From positions 1-64,000 of the forward strand of contig CACYQN010000017.1 of NCBI GenBank assembly GCA_902776565.1: a DNA stretch of 64,000 nucleotides. Direction: 5' to 3'. Under the pieces are notes generated by a model that worked only from the letters and a program-made list of their open reading frames with translations, did no database searches and had not been told where the DNA came from. Both the position numbers and the translations under genes were made by a program. Of this stretch, positions 50,502 to 60,382 are shown piece after piece; position 1 is the stretch's first letter; every line of letters begins with the position of its first letter. Source of the stretch: an uncultured Bacteroidia bacterium (GTDB taxonomy: Bacteria > Bacteroidota > Bacteroidia > Bacteroidales > ML635J-15).

Positions 50502-53123
50502 ATGCTTGAAGAAGAAGGAAGAGCAAAGATAATTTCGATTAGTGTCGAAGATGAAATGAAGTCGGCATACATAGACTATTCGATGTCCGTAATAGTTTCG
50601 CGTGCATTGCCGGATGTTAGGGACGGCTTGAAGCCCGTTCAGAGAAGAATCCTTTTTGGAATGGAAGGTTTGGGACTTGCTCCTGGTAAGCCTCACAAGA
50701 AATCGGCGAGAATTGTCGGTGAAGTTATGGGTAAGTACCATCCTCACGGCGACTCGTCAGTTTATTTTGCAATGGTAAGACTCGCCCAGAACTGGGTAAT
50801 GAGATATACTTTCGTCGATGGTCAGGGTAACTTCGGTTCGGTTGACGGCGACAGCCCTGCTGCTATGCGTTACACCGAGGCTCGCCTGTCGAAGATTTCG
50901 GACGAGATGATGGCCGATATGGACAAGGAGACTGTAGATTTCGTAAACAACTTCGACGATTCGCTGCAGGAACCTAGCGTATTGCCGACCAAAATACCTA
51001 ACTTGATTGTCAACGGTGCTAACGGTATCGCCGTAGGTATGGCAACCAATATGGCTCCGCACAACCTTGCTCAGACAATCGATGCAACAGTCGCCTATAT
51101 TGACAACCCCGAAATCGAAGTCGATGAACTTGGAAAGATAATCCAGGCTCCCGATTTCCCGACCGGTGGTATTATATATGGTATCGACGGTGTTCGCGAG
51201 GCTTACGCAACAGGTCACGGACGCGTTGTCATCCGCTCGAAGACCGAAATCGAAACTTCGGAACGCGGTCACGAACGCATCGTGGTTACCGAAATTCCTT
51301 ATATGGTCAACAAGGCCGAACTAATCAAGCATATCGCTAACCTCGTTACCGACAAGAAGATAGAAGGTATTTCGAATGTCAACGACGAATCAGACCGCCG
51401 CGTTGGTATGCGTATCGTTATCGACATCAAGCGCGATGCAGTTGCAAATGTTGTACTCAACAAGTTGTTCAAATACACCGAGTTGCAGTCGTCGTTCAGC
51501 ATCAACAATATCGCTCTTGTTAAGGGTCGCCCGATGGTTCTCAACCTTAAGGACTTGATTCACTACTTTGTTGAACATAGACTTGATGTTGTTACCCGTC
51601 GTACCGAATTCGACCTCCGCAAGGCAGAAGAACGCGCTCACATCGTTCAGGGCTTAATCATAGCAAGCGACAATATCGACGAGGTTATCCAGATTATCAA
51701 GTCGTCTGACAATCCTACCGAAGCAAAGGAAAGATTGATGCAGCGTTTCTCGCTCTCCGAAATTCAGGCATCGGCAATCGTCGAAATGCGTCTCCGCCAG
51801 TTGACCGGTCTCGAACAGGAAAAACTCCGTGCTGAGTACGAAGAACTTATTAAGCGCATCGAATACTTGAAGGAATTGCTTGCTAGCGTTGAGATGAGAA
51901 TGCAGGTCATCAAGGACGAACTTCTCGAAATTAAGGAAAAGTACGGTGACGAGCGCAAGACCGAAGTCGTTTACGCATCGGAAGATATGAATCCAGAAGA
52001 TTTCTACGCAAACGAAGAGGTTGTGATTACAATTTCGCACCTCGGATACATGAAGCGTACTTCGTTGTCTGAATTCAAGTCGCAGAATAGGGGTGGCGTA
52101 GGTTCAAAGGGAACAGCAACCCGCGACGAGGACTTTGTGGAACACATGTTCGTTGCCACAATGCACAATACCTTATTATTATTTACAAAGCTCGGAAAGT
52201 GCTACTGGCTCAAGGTTTACGAGATTCCAGAAGGAACAAAGACCTCGAAAGGACGTCATATTCAGAACATTATCAACATTGACAAGGAAGACGAAGTTAA
52301 GGCTTACCTGAATGTCAAGTCGTTGAAGGATGTTGACTACATCAATAGGACCTACGTTGTGATGTGTACCCGCAACGGTGTCTTCAAGAAGACCTTGCTT
52401 GAGGAATATTCGCGTCCGCGCCAGAACGGTGTCAACGCTATCAATGTTCGCGAAGGCGATATGCTTCTCACGGCATCGCTCATCGAGGATGTAGAGGGTG
52501 AAGCTCCGACAAATGTTATGATTGGTGCATACGGTGGCAAGACCATCCGCTTCCCGCACGACATTGTCCGTCCGATTGGCCGTACAGCAACCGGTGTCAA
52601 GGGTATAACCTTGGACGATGGTGATTATGTAATAGGTATGATAACCGTTCGTCCGGAGCAGGATGTACTTGTAGTTTCCGAAAATGGTTACGGCAAGCGT
52701 TCGAGCATCGAGGACTACCGCGTTACAAACCGTGGCGGTAAGGGTGTTAAGACCTTGAATGTCACCGAAAAGACTGGTAACCTTATCAGTGTAAATGCAG
52801 TTACCGACAACGACCACCTGATGATTATCAATCGTTCTGGCATAACAATCCGTCTGGCTGTTGACACATTGCGCGTAATGGGTCGTGCAACTCAGGGTGT
52901 TCGACTGATAAATCTCCGCGACGGCGATGTAATCGCATCCGTAGCAAAGATTGAAGGCGGTGCCGAACTTGAACGCATTGCCGAGGAAGAGGCTGCAAAG
53001 ATTGCACAGATGGAAGCTGAGGCTGATGGCATAGTTCCCGCTGAAAATCAAGAAGAAGTTGTGCCGGAAGAAAATGGCGCAGAAATTGCAGAGGAAGAAA
53101 ACAACGAGAATACAAACGAATAG
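50502..53123 (+). CDS. gyrA: DNA gyrase subunit A
   Basis: 873 residues. It cuts and rejoins DNA in the type II topoisomerase reaction. The catalytic tyrosine is Y124 ([10 protein letters not shown]). The N-terminal core is shown by [20 protein letters not shown] and the quinolone-region helix [18 protein letters not shown]. The GyrA box [10 protein letters not shown] (about residue 527) marks gyrase rather than topoisomerase IV, followed by the six-bladed C-terminal beta-pinwheel. The last ~50 residues are an acidic tail ([18 protein letters not shown]). In this protein F89 occupies the place of E. coli D87. A TPR protein follows 22 bases later. Confidence 0.97.
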   Translation: MLEEEGRAKIISISVEDEMKSAYIDYSMSVIVSRALPDVRDGLKPVQRRILFGMEGLGLAPGKPHKKSARIVGEVMGKYHPHGDSSVYFAMVRLAQNWVMRYTFVDGQGNFGSVDGDSPAAMRYTEARLSKISDEMMADMDKETVDFVNNFDDSLQEPSVLPTKIPNLIVNGANGIAVGMATNMAPHNLAQTIDATVAYIDNPEIEVDELGKIIQAPDFPTGGIIYGIDGVREAYATGHGRVVIRSKTEIETSERGHERIVVTEIPYMVNKAELIKHIANLVTDKKIEGISNVNDESDRRVGMRIVIDIKRDAVANVVLNKLFKYTELQSSFSINNIALVKGRPMVLNLKDLIHYFVEHRLDVVTRRTEFDLRKAEERAHIVQGLIIASDNIDEVIQIIKSSDNPTEAKERLMQRFSLSEIQASAIVEMRLRQLTGLEQEKLRAEYEELIKRIEYLKELLASVEMRMQVIKDELLEIKEKYGDERKTEVVYASEDMNPEDFYANEEVVITISHLGYMKRTSLSEFKSQNRGGVGSKGTATRDEDFVEHMFVATMHNTLLLFTKLGKCYWLKVYEIPEGTKTSKGRHIQNIINIDKEDEVKAYLNVKSLKDVDYINRTYVVMCTRNGVFKKTLLEEYSRPRQNGVNAINVREGDMLLTASLIEDVEGEAPTNVMIGAYGGKTIRFPHDIVRPIGRTATGVKGITLDDGDYVIGMITVRPEQDVLVVSENGYGKRSSIEDYRVTNRGGKGVKTLNVTEKTGNLISVNAVTDNDHLMIINRSGITIRLAVDTLRVMGRATQGVRLINLRDGDVIASVAKIEGGAELERIAEEEAAKIAQMEAEADGIVPAENQEEVVPEENGAEIAEEENNENTNE

Positions 53124-53145
53124 ATAACATTTAAATTTTAAGATT

Positions 53146-54414
53146 ATGAAGAAGTTATTTTTAATAGGTATAGCATTGACTTTGGCGTTTGCCTTGAACG
53201 CCCAGAAGCAGATGATTACCAGCGCATGGAGCTATCTTAAGGATGGCTATCTTGATGATGCAAAGAAGGCAATCGATAAGGCTGAGGCAAATCCTCAGAC
53301 TGCAGAAAGTTTTAAGACTTTCTGGTTCAAAGGTCAGATTTATCAGGAAATTGGAAGTTCAAAGAACAAGAAGTATCAGGCTTTGTGTAACGACTGCTAC
53401 GAGGTTGCTTACGAGTCGTATATGAAGGCTTTGAAGTACAACTTTGTAAAGGCTGAGCATCGTGACATTGATTTCACAACTCAGGCTGGTCTTATGAAAT
53501 TTGCAAACATTCTGAACCAGAACAATGAAGCAAACTACGAAAGTACCGAAGCGTTTATGGATATTCTATTCCAGAGATTCCCGGCTTTGTCCAATGCTTT
53601 TGTTAACAAAGGTATCAATGCATTCCAGAGCAGCGATTTCGAAACTTCCTACAATCAGTTTGAGAAGGCAATCCAGATTTCAACTCTTACTTTCCGCATC
53701 GATACTCAGATTTACTACTATGCTTCATTGGCAGCAATGAGAAGCAAGAAGTTTGAAGAGGCTATTTCTCTCAACGATTTCCTTATCGGAGCAAATTACG
53801 GAATTGACAACAAGGAAAAGGTTTCCGTATATGTTAACCAGGCAATGGCTTTGAAGGAAACTGGCGACACTGCCAAGATGCTCAAAGTTTTGGAAGATGG
53901 TATTGCTAAGTTCCCGAACGACAACTATCCGCTTGTTATTGAGACTTTCAACTACTATGTGGCTTCTGGAAATGACGAAAAGGCAAGGGAATACATTAAC
54001 ATGGCAATGCAAAACGACCCCAACAATGCTCAGTTCCTTGTAATCCGTGGTACTTTGTCGCAGGAAATGAAGGACAATAAGGCTGCAGAAGCAGACTTTA
54101 ACAGGGCTCTTGAACTCGACCCGAACAATTACGATGCTATTTATGGCCTTGGCGCTTTGTATATCAACACTGCTGCTGATACATTGGAGTGGGCAGACAA
54201 GAACCTTCCGCCAACAGACTTCACCGCTTTTGAGAAGTATCAGGATATTGCAAAGGAATATCAGTCAAAGGCATTGCCTCACCTTGAGAAAGCTTTGTCA
54301 ATTAAGCCAAACGATTTGCAGGTTCTTCAGATTTTGAAGGAATTGTACTACAAGACTGGAAAGTTCGAAGAAAGCCAGCAGATGGGTGCAAGAATCAAGG
54401 AACTCACCGAATAA
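53146..54414 (+). CDS. Exported tetratricopeptide repeat protein
   Basis: 422 residues. The signal peptide ends ALTLAFALNAQ. The mature protein consists of TPR units throughout: LKDGYLDDAKKAIDKAEANP, AFVNKGINAFQSSDFETSYNQF, NQAMALKETGDTAKMLKVLE, FLVIRGTLSQEMKDNKAAEADF (followed by NRALELDPNNYDAIYGLGAL) and a final ALSIKPNDLQVLQILKELYY. It is 22 bases downstream of gyrA and before a terminator, so it may share the gyrA transcript. It is predicted to be periplasmic; the partner is unknown. Confidence 0.88.
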   Translation: MKKLFLIGIALTLAFALNAQKQMITSAWSYLKDGYLDDAKKAIDKAEANPQTAESFKTFWFKGQIYQEIGSSKNKKYQALCNDCYEVAYESYMKALKYNFVKAEHRDIDFTTQAGLMKFANILNQNNEANYESTEAFMDILFQRFPALSNAFVNKGINAFQSSDFETSYNQFEKAIQISTLTFRIDTQIYYYASLAAMRSKKFEEAISLNDFLIGANYGIDNKEKVSVYVNQAMALKETGDTAKMLKVLEDGIAKFPNDNYPLVIETFNYYVASGNDEKAREYINMAMQNDPNNAQFLVIRGTLSQEMKDNKAAEADFNRALELDPNNYDAIYGLGALYINTAADTLEWADKNLPPTDFTAFEKYQDIAKEYQSKALPHLEKALSIKPNDLQVLQILKELYYKTGKFEESQQMGARIKELTE

Positions 54415-54434
54415 GATTATTATCAATTGATAGG

Positions 54435-54467
54435 AAACGGAGAATGCAAAGCATTCTCCGTTTTTTT
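54435..54467 (+). terminator. Terminator after the TPR gene
   Basis: CGGAGAATGC and GCATTCTCCG form a perfect 10-bp stem with a 3-base loop, followed by seven T residues. Confidence 0.92.
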
Positions 54468-54550
54468 GTATAGGTGTCCGTTAAAAATAAATAATACATT
54501 GGTAATTTGTGTATTATCAATCAGGTGCCTTAAAATAAAAAAAGAAAGTT

Positions 54551-54732
54551 GTCATTTCGGAAGCTAGTCGTAACACGCGATACGGAACGGGGAGCGTTGT
54601 GAAGACTGCTGTCCGTAATCTGTTAACGGATTATTATAGAACAGATTACTCACTTCTTTCGTGAGAGAGTTCCGTACAAACAGGCTCACACGACACGTTC
54701 CTTAGTCGGTTCGCTTTGTTTTACGGAATGAC
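54551..54732. repeat. MITE-like intergenic repeat, copy B (182 bp)
   Basis: Starts GTCATTTCGG and ends TTACGGAATGAC, giving imperfect terminal inverted repeats. The first ~70 bases match copy A (21719-21872) with only a few changes, while the middle diverges. No coding capacity. Confidence 0.7.
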
Positions 54733-54762
54733 GTGGAAGTGGATTTAGCAGACAATAATAGT

Positions 54763-57435
54763 TTAGTTGTAGAAGTTATCGAACCAGCTTCTACGTTTGT
54801 TGAGCTTCAAGTCCTGTAGCATCGAGGCCTTTACGTTGATTTGGAAGGCGTACGACTTGTGCTGTCCGAATGGAACTACGTGCAGGCTCATTTCCCAGCA
54901 ATGCAGGTCGCGGTAAATGTCGATGGTGGTTGGGCTCATCTTCTTGGCTTCGAAGTCGTATCCTGTCGCCACGCTAATCTTCCATTTCTTCGTTATGTTG
55001 AGTTCTCCGGAGACATTGAGCGTCTGGGTTATCTTCATTTCGTCGTATGGCTTTGTGTATCTGAATGTATAGCTTACGCGCAGATTCCATGGCACATTGA
55101 AGTCCACATAGCTGTTCGGGTATCCGTATATTATGTCGTATAAACTTTCCTGCTGCTCGGCAATTTTCTTGTCGCGGGCTTTCGAGTTGAGTGAGAATCC
55201 TACCGTTAGGTATCCGATTGTCATTCTGACCAGATGCCCGTTTGTTTTGACTAGAGCCTTGTTTATTCGTTGGTATGTTCCGTATTCGTTCTGTGCTATG
55301 GCGTAAGGGTCGAGCGTGGTGTTGAACGATATGTCAACGACCTTGATTCTTGTTCGGGCAGTGATGCTTATTGGAGCCCAGCGCAGACTGTCGGCAAAGA
55401 TGTTGTAGTTTGTCGAGATGTTGAAGCTTTCGAGCAACTTTATCTTCATGTTGTCCTTGGTCGTGTCCTTCAGGTTGCGGAGTTTCATCTCAAGGTTGTT
55501 GCCAAGGTTTATGTTGACAGTTCCCGAACCGCCTTTGTTCGGAGTTCCGTATGGCAGTCCCTCGAACATCGAGTACATGTTTGATACGGTATCGTACTGA
55601 CCTGTGGAGTTGTTGTACATCACACGCGAATAGGTTCCGTAGTACTTGTATTTCTCCTTGCCGAAGTCGGGCACGTAGCTGAAGCTGACGTTAGGCGAGA
55701 ACACATGCCGCAGAGCCTTTACTTTTCCTTTGCGGAAATTGAACATACCATAAATAGTTGTTGACCATGATAGCGATGCATTGTAGTCCCAAACGCGGGC
55801 AAATGTAGATGCATAGTCGGTTTCCAGCAGGTTTTCGCTATCGTTCCATTGTTTTGAAAAACGTTTGAAGTACCATCTCTCGTTGTAGTTGAACGATGGG
55901 GTTAATGTGGTGTATTTGAATAGTTTGAACGACGCGTTTATTGGAATGCGGTGGATTATGCCGTTTGTAATGCTGTCGTATGGTATGTTGAAGAAATCGG
56001 CGTCGTTTGTCCTAATCTTGTTGGTTGCGTTCATTGTGTAGGCGATGGATATTTTCTCGTAGAAACGGCTCTTGCCGACGGCTTTCTTTCGTTTGAACGG
56101 GTAGATTCGGCTCATGTTGAACGCGAATTCCGGTAGTGTGAGGTCGATGCTTCCTGTATTGCTGTTCTGCGAATGTTTGAGTGCAACCGACATACTGAGC
56201 GGAGTGTTGGGGAATACGTAGCTGTACGAAACGCTCGACTGCTTGGTGGAGGTCATGTAGTTGTTGACGTTGTACGAATTGTACTTGTCGTAGTCGGTGC
56301 TGCTCATGTTTACGTCGGCAGAAAAGGTGGAGTTAGGGTTTGCTTTTGAATCCTGTGTGAATTTCCATCTCAATGCGTACTGGTTTGATGCTGAGAAGTT
56401 AGATAATCCTCTGTATCCAAATAGGTTACGGTTGTATTTGAAGCTTAGCGACCCGTTGAACTTGTAGCGCAACTTGTAGTTCATTATCATGCCGGCGCCC
56501 CAACTGCCCTTTGAATATATGTCGCCTAAAACGGTGAGGTCTACATAGTCGTTTATTGCCCAGTAGTAACCTCCATTGCGCAGGAAGAAACCGCGGTTTT
56601 CCTCGTCGCCGAATTCTGGTATTATAATGCCCGATGTACCGCCTTTCTTGTTGGGGAAGAATCCGAAGGGGATGCCTATTGGTGTGGGCACGTCTTCTAC
56701 GACGAGGTTTGCCGGTCCGGAAATAATCTTGTCGTCGGGGATTACGATTGCTTTGCTAAGGTTGAAATAGAAATGCGGGTCGGGCAGGTCGCAGGTCGTG
56801 AACTTGCCGTGTGTCATGTGTATGTGCTTGTTTTCGTGGAGTTTAGTCTTGCCACCAATGAGGTAGGCTCCATCGTAAACTGTGGTCACATTCTTTATTA
56901 TGCCTTTCTTGGAGTTGAAATTGTATCTTATTGTATCGGCAACAAAAGTCTCGTCGCCTTGGTTGAATTCGGGCTTTCCTACAATTGAATCGCCATCGGT
57001 GCGACCGTAGGCATATACTTCCTTCTTGTCGAGGTCAACTTCGATGAAGGCTGCGTTTATTGTCATGTCTTCGTACTTAACCACGGCATTCCCGTATAGG
57101 AAAGCCTTGCGGTTTTTCATGTCGTTTAGCAGTGAGTCGTCGGAGTTGTAATATACAGGAACGTCGAAATCCTTTGATTTTGAGTGCTTGCTTTTTCCAA
57201 AATTCGGGATTGCTATAGTATCAACGTGCAGGGAGTCTGGAACTGCTGGTAATGAGTCTGTTATGTTTTGTGTAGTATCTGTTTGCAGTAATGTTTCCGA
57301 TGAGGTTTTTGTTGTATCTTGTACATGCGTAACTTGCGGAAACACAGAGGTGTTTGCCACAAATATTGCAAAAACTACAAATAATAGTTTGTGCAGGTAT
57401 TTTTTTAATAATATGAAATTCTTACTTTTGCACAA
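54763..57435 (-). CDS. lptD: LptD-family LPS transport/outer-membrane assembly protein
   Basis: 890 residues, starting most likely with TTG 57435 (no ATG exists in the proper place). That start gives the signal peptide FILLKKYLHKLLFVVFAIFV. After a low-complexity linker comes a LptA/OstA-like periplasmic domain (about 105-230: NAVVKYEDMTINAAFIEVDLDKK...). Next is the region VEDVPTPIGIPFGFFPNKKGG and a large outer-membrane beta-barrel (SWGAGMIMNYKLRYKFNGSL and many alternating strands to the end). LptD inserts lipopolysaccharide into the outer leaflet. The promoter overlaps that of the divergent amidase gene. Confidence 0.88.
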   Translation of the reverse strand: MCKSKNFILLKKYLHKLLFVVFAIFVANTSVFPQVTHVQDTTKTSSETLLQTDTTQNITDSLPAVPDSLHVDTIAIPNFGKSKHSKSKDFDVPVYYNSDDSLLNDMKNRKAFLYGNAVVKYEDMTINAAFIEVDLDKKEVYAYGRTDGDSIVGKPEFNQGDETFVADTIRYNFNSKKGIIKNVTTVYDGAYLIGGKTKLHENKHIHMTHGKFTTCDLPDPHFYFNLSKAIVIPDDKIISGPANLVVEDVPTPIGIPFGFFPNKKGGTSGIIIPEFGDEENRGFFLRNGGYYWAINDYVDLTVLGDIYSKGSWGAGMIMNYKLRYKFNGSLSFKYNRNLFGYRGLSNFSASNQYALRWKFTQDSKANPNSTFSADVNMSSTDYDKYNSYNVNNYMTSTKQSSVSYSYVFPNTPLSMSVALKHSQNSNTGSIDLTLPEFAFNMSRIYPFKRKKAVGKSRFYEKISIAYTMNATNKIRTNDADFFNIPYDSITNGIIHRIPINASFKLFKYTTLTPSFNYNERWYFKRFSKQWNDSENLLETDYASTFARVWDYNASLSWSTTIYGMFNFRKGKVKALRHVFSPNVSFSYVPDFGKEKYKYYGTYSRVMYNNSTGQYDTVSNMYSMFEGLPYGTPNKGGSGTVNINLGNNLEMKLRNLKDTTKDNMKIKLLESFNISTNYNIFADSLRWAPISITARTRIKVVDISFNTTLDPYAIAQNEYGTYQRINKALVKTNGHLVRMTIGYLTVGFSLNSKARDKKIAEQQESLYDIIYGYPNSYVDFNVPWNLRVSYTFRYTKPYDEMKITQTLNVSGELNITKKWKISVATGYDFEAKKMSPTTIDIYRDLHCWEMSLHVVPFGQHKSYAFQINVKASMLQDLKLNKRRSWFDNFYN
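57423..57430 (+). promoter_or_regulatory. -7 box (TACTTTTG) for the amidase gene
   Basis: TAnnTTTG match 28 bases before ATG 57459. It lies inside the first codons of the divergent lptD. Confidence 0.6.
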
Positions 57436-57458
57436 AATTTGTTATACCCAGTTTTCTT

Positions 57459-58730
57459 ATGAAAATTGGTGCAAAGATAATAAATATGACAAAATTTATG
57501 TTGCAAAAAATAAGTATAGCATTAATGGTTGTCCTGACGATGGTATTGTTCGTTAACAATGCTGATGCTCAGGGTACTAAGGGCAAAGGCTTGAGTGTCG
57601 TTGTCATTGACCCGGGGCACGGAGGCAAGGACCCTGGTGCTGTAGGAAAGACCGCCAAGGAGAAGGACATTGTACTTTCTGTTGCCTTGAAGTTAGGAAA
57701 CTTGATAAAGAAAAATTACCCTAATGTGAAGGTTTTATATACTCGCGACAAGGATGTTTTTGTTGAATTGAACGAACGTGCCAATGTGGCAAACCGCAAC
57801 AATGCAGACCTTTTCATTTCTATCCATGTCAATTCGGTGGATGGCAATACTTCGTCGCACGGTACCGAAACCTTTGTGATGGGTTTGCATAAGAATGATG
57901 CCAACCTAGCCGTTGCAAAGCGCGAAAACTCAGTAATCTTGCAGGAGGACAACTATTCGTCGAAGTACGATGGTTTCGACCCCAACGACCCTGAAAGCAA
58001 CATCATTTTCAGCCTGTTCCAGAATGCATATTCCGACCAGAGCTTGTTGCTGGCGGCATCTGTCGAAGATGAATTCAAGTCTTCTATCAAGCGTTACGAC
58101 CGCGGTGTGAAGCAGGCTGGTTTCCTCGTGCTATGGAAGACGGCAATGCCAAGCATTCTTACCGAACTTGGTTTTATAAGCAATCCCGAAGAAGAAAAAT
58201 ATCTGAAGTCTGATGCTGGTCAGACCGAACTGGCAATTTCGATTTACAATGCATTTGCAAAATACAAGTCGCAGTACGACAGTTCGCCCGTGTATCTGGA
58301 AAAGATTCCTGAACGTCCAGCATCGGCACAGACATCGCAGCCAAAGGAGCAACCAAAGCCAGAAGCAACAGTAACAGAGAAGCCCGAGGCTCAGGCGCAG
58401 ACCGATGACAAGGCAAATGTTTCGGCGGAAAAGCCGAAGGAACAAGCCCCGAAGACCGAAGATACGTCGGGAATAGTGTTCAAGGTGCAGATAAGGATGT
58501 CGCCTAAGGAACTTGAAGTTAACGAAAAGAATTTTGGAAAATATTTCGAAAAGGTATCGTATTATATGCACGACGGCAGCTACAAGTACACTGTCGGGGC
58601 AGAAAAGGACTACAATGCCATACTGAAGTTTTTCCATGAAGTGAAGTCAACCTATCCGGGGTGTTTTGTGATAGCTCTGAAGGATGGCAAGAGAATGGAT
58701 TTGAACGAAGCAATAAAGGCAACAAAGTAA
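57459..58730 (+). CDS. N-acetylmuramoyl-L-alanine amidase (Amidase_3) with C-terminal SPOR-like domain
   Basis: 423 residues from ATG 57459; ATG 57486 is a good alternative. A signal peptide (QKISIALMVVLTMVLFVNNADAQ) is followed by the zinc amidase domain: VVIDPGHGGKDPGAVG (zinc His and Glu region), NRNNADLFISIHVNS (zinc His), ILTELGFISNPEEEKYL (catalytic Glu). After a Pro/Gln/Glu/Lys-rich linker (about 285-335), the last ~85 residues form a separate domain (FKVQIRMSPKELEVNEKNF...YKYTVGAEKDYNAIL) that is similar to the end of the neighbouring MCE protein. It cuts peptide stems off peptidoglycan in the periplasm. Confidence 0.93.
   Translation: MKIGAKIINMTKFMLQKISIALMVVLTMVLFVNNADAQGTKGKGLSVVVIDPGHGGKDPGAVGKTAKEKDIVLSVALKLGNLIKKNYPNVKVLYTRDKDVFVELNERANVANRNNADLFISIHVNSVDGNTSSHGTETFVMGLHKNDANLAVAKRENSVILQEDNYSSKYDGFDPNDPESNIIFSLFQNAYSDQSLLLAASVEDEFKSSIKRYDRGVKQAGFLVLWKTAMPSILTELGFISNPEEEKYLKSDAGQTELAISIYNAFAKYKSQYDSSPVYLEKIPERPASAQTSQPKEQPKPEATVTEKPEAQAQTDDKANVSAEKPKEQAPKTEDTSGIVFKVQIRMSPKELEVNEKNFGKYFEKVSYYMHDGSYKYTVGAEKDYNAILKFFHEVKSTYPGCFVIALKDGKRMDLNEAIKATK
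57472..57479 (-). promoter_or_regulatory. -7 box (TATCTTTG, minus strand) for lptD
   Basis: Reverse complement of CAAAGATA, 37 bases upstream of the TTG start of lptD and inside the beginning of the amidase frame. Confidence 0.6.
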
Positions 58731-58737
58731 TAAGGAT

Positions 58738-60093
58738 ATGCAGAAGAAAAATAGGAAGTTTTTGATATATGGGATTTTGGGAATAGTTGTCCTTGTGGTT
58801 ACTTATTTCGGAATAGGTTTCCTGAAGGGCAGCCAGTTGTTCAAAAACACAAGCGAATATTATGTGTATTACGACCGTGTGGATGGTCTTAACACTTCGA
58901 GCCTTGTGCAGGTAAACGGCTACAAGATTGGTAAGGTGTCGAAGATAGAATTGCTTCCCGAAAAGGATTGTAAACTGCTGGTAACGCTTGAATTACAGAA
59001 CGATTATCCGATTCCAGACTCTTCGGTTGCTGCCATTGTAAGTACCGATATTATGGGTACCAAGGGCATTGAGATGCGTTTTAGCGGCAAGACCACCTAC
59101 CATAAGGCAGGTGATTTTCTGCTTGGTCAGACGCAGGAAAACCTGAAGGACCAGATAAGTGCCGAAGTGCTTCCTGTAAAGAAGGCTGTTGAGGACTTGA
59201 TGGTGGAAATTACCGATGTCATTGATATTGTGTCGGGTGTGTTCAACGAGGATACACGCCAGAACCTAGAGGAAAGCTTTGCTTCGTTGAGAAATTCACT
59301 TGTCCACCTTGAGCATTCTGTCGGGCATCTTGACAACATTATGTCGAAGGAAACCGACGATATTGTTGATATTCTTGCAAATGTGAAGACCTTGAGCGAC
59401 TCTCTTGCTGCCAGCACCGACGATATTAATAATTTCCTTGACAATATTTCGACCTTCTCCGATACGCTTACCGCTTTGCATCTTACAAAGACCGTTAATG
59501 AGGTTAATAGCGTTGTTGCTAAGGTTAACGATATAGTTGACAAGGTAAATCGTGGCGAAGGTACGCTTGGCGAACTTATACACGACAACACTCTTGCATT
59601 GCAGGTGGAAAATGCAGCTATGAATCTGGACAAATTGTTGACCGATATACGTATTCATCCAAAGAAGTACATCAACTTGAGCGTATTTGGAGGCAAGTCT
59701 TATTATGTGACCGATGAGGGCTATCTGTCCGACAAGGACTTGGAAAGGATGAAGCAGCAGCAGGAAAAAGACCTTCAAGATACCGAAAAGGAATTGCAGA
59801 AGGAAATGAAATCGGAAACCAAGACTGGGCTATATTTTGCAATACAGATTTTGTCGTCGCAATCGAAAGCAGACATGACATCGCGTGAGTTCAAGTCGCA
59901 TAACGATGTTGTGGAAATTCATAGTGAAGGCCGCTACAGATATTTCCTCTATCCGCATTCTAATCCTAAGTACACCAATACTTACCTGAAGGATGCAAAG
60001 GCTGACTTCCCCGAAGCCTTCCCTGTTGCAATTGAAAAGGGCAAGGTGATTTTATACGATGAAGGCCGTACAAAATATAATAGTAAACAATAA
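58738..60093 (+). CDS. MCE/MlaD-family lipid-transport protein
   Basis: 451 residues. One N-terminal membrane helix (FLIYGILGIVVLVVTYFGIGFL) anchors a single MCE domain (about 40-118: YYVYYDRVDGLNTSSLVQVNG, VAAIVSTDIMGTKGIEMRF). A long helical/coiled-coil stretch follows (about 130-290, with NFLDNISTFSDTLTAL-type heptads), then the MCE-associated KKYINLSVFG. The last ~85 residues (YFAIQILSSQSK...YRYFLYPHSNPKY) resemble the C-terminus of the upstream amidase. MCE proteins bridge periplasm for phospholipid traffic. The gene starts 7 bases after the amidase stop and is cotranscribed. Confidence 0.9.
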   Translation: MQKKNRKFLIYGILGIVVLVVTYFGIGFLKGSQLFKNTSEYYVYYDRVDGLNTSSLVQVNGYKIGKVSKIELLPEKDCKLLVTLELQNDYPIPDSSVAAIVSTDIMGTKGIEMRFSGKTTYHKAGDFLLGQTQENLKDQISAEVLPVKKAVEDLMVEITDVIDIVSGVFNEDTRQNLEESFASLRNSLVHLEHSVGHLDNIMSKETDDIVDILANVKTLSDSLAASTDDINNFLDNISTFSDTLTALHLTKTVNEVNSVVAKVNDIVDKVNRGEGTLGELIHDNTLALQVENAAMNLDKLLTDIRIHPKKYINLSVFGGKSYYVTDEGYLSDKDLERMKQQQEKDLQDTEKELQKEMKSETKTGLYFAIQILSSQSKADMTSREFKSHNDVVEIHSEGRYRYFLYPHSNPKYTNTYLKDAKADFPEAFPVAIEKGKVILYDEGRTKYNSKQ

Positions 60094-60105
60094 CCAATAA
60101 TAAGG

Positions 60106-60134
60106 AACGGACAGTGTTTGCCGTCCGTTTTTTG
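60106..60134 (+). terminator. Terminator after the amidase-MCE operon
   Basis: AACGGAC and GTCCGTT stem followed by a T tract. Confidence 0.85.
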
Positions 60135-60144
60135 TTTGATTAGC

Positions 60145-60375
60145 GATAAACACACCAACGGCTTTAGCCGTAGAAACGTGCGTAGCACATGAAACGGCGC
60201 AGCCATCAAACATTCAAACGCCGCAGGCATTGAAACCGCCCCTTCGACAGGCTCAGGGAGCTATATGCTTTGAAACGGCGCTAGCCATTGAACGGCGAAG
60301 CCCTCAACGCCGCAGGCATATAAACGGCTTTAGCCATTCAAACAGCGTAGCGAGAAACGCCGCAGGCATTGAAAC
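60145..60375. repeat. Array of short imperfect palindromes (GCCGCAGGCAT-type)
   Basis: About ten units of roughly 15-22 bp, each a small hairpin word such as ACGGCTTTAGCCGT, ACGGCGCAGCCAT, AACGCCGCAGGCATTGAAA, ACGGCGCTAGCCATTGA and AACAGCGTAGCGAGAAA. They are joined by A-rich links. The array includes the inverse copy of the 25-bp repeat at 60237-60261. It has no coding frame and no constant spacing. Confidence 0.75.
60237..60261 (-). repeat. 25-bp dispersed repeat, copy 2
   Basis: Exact reverse complement of the 25-mer at 3362-3386. It lies within the palindrome array. Confidence 0.8.
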
Positions 60376-60382
60376 ATATAAA

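Noticed and set aside
60145..60375. Palindromic repeats resembling a CRISPR array
   Set aside because: Units vary in sequence and spacing, and there are no unique spacers of constant length.
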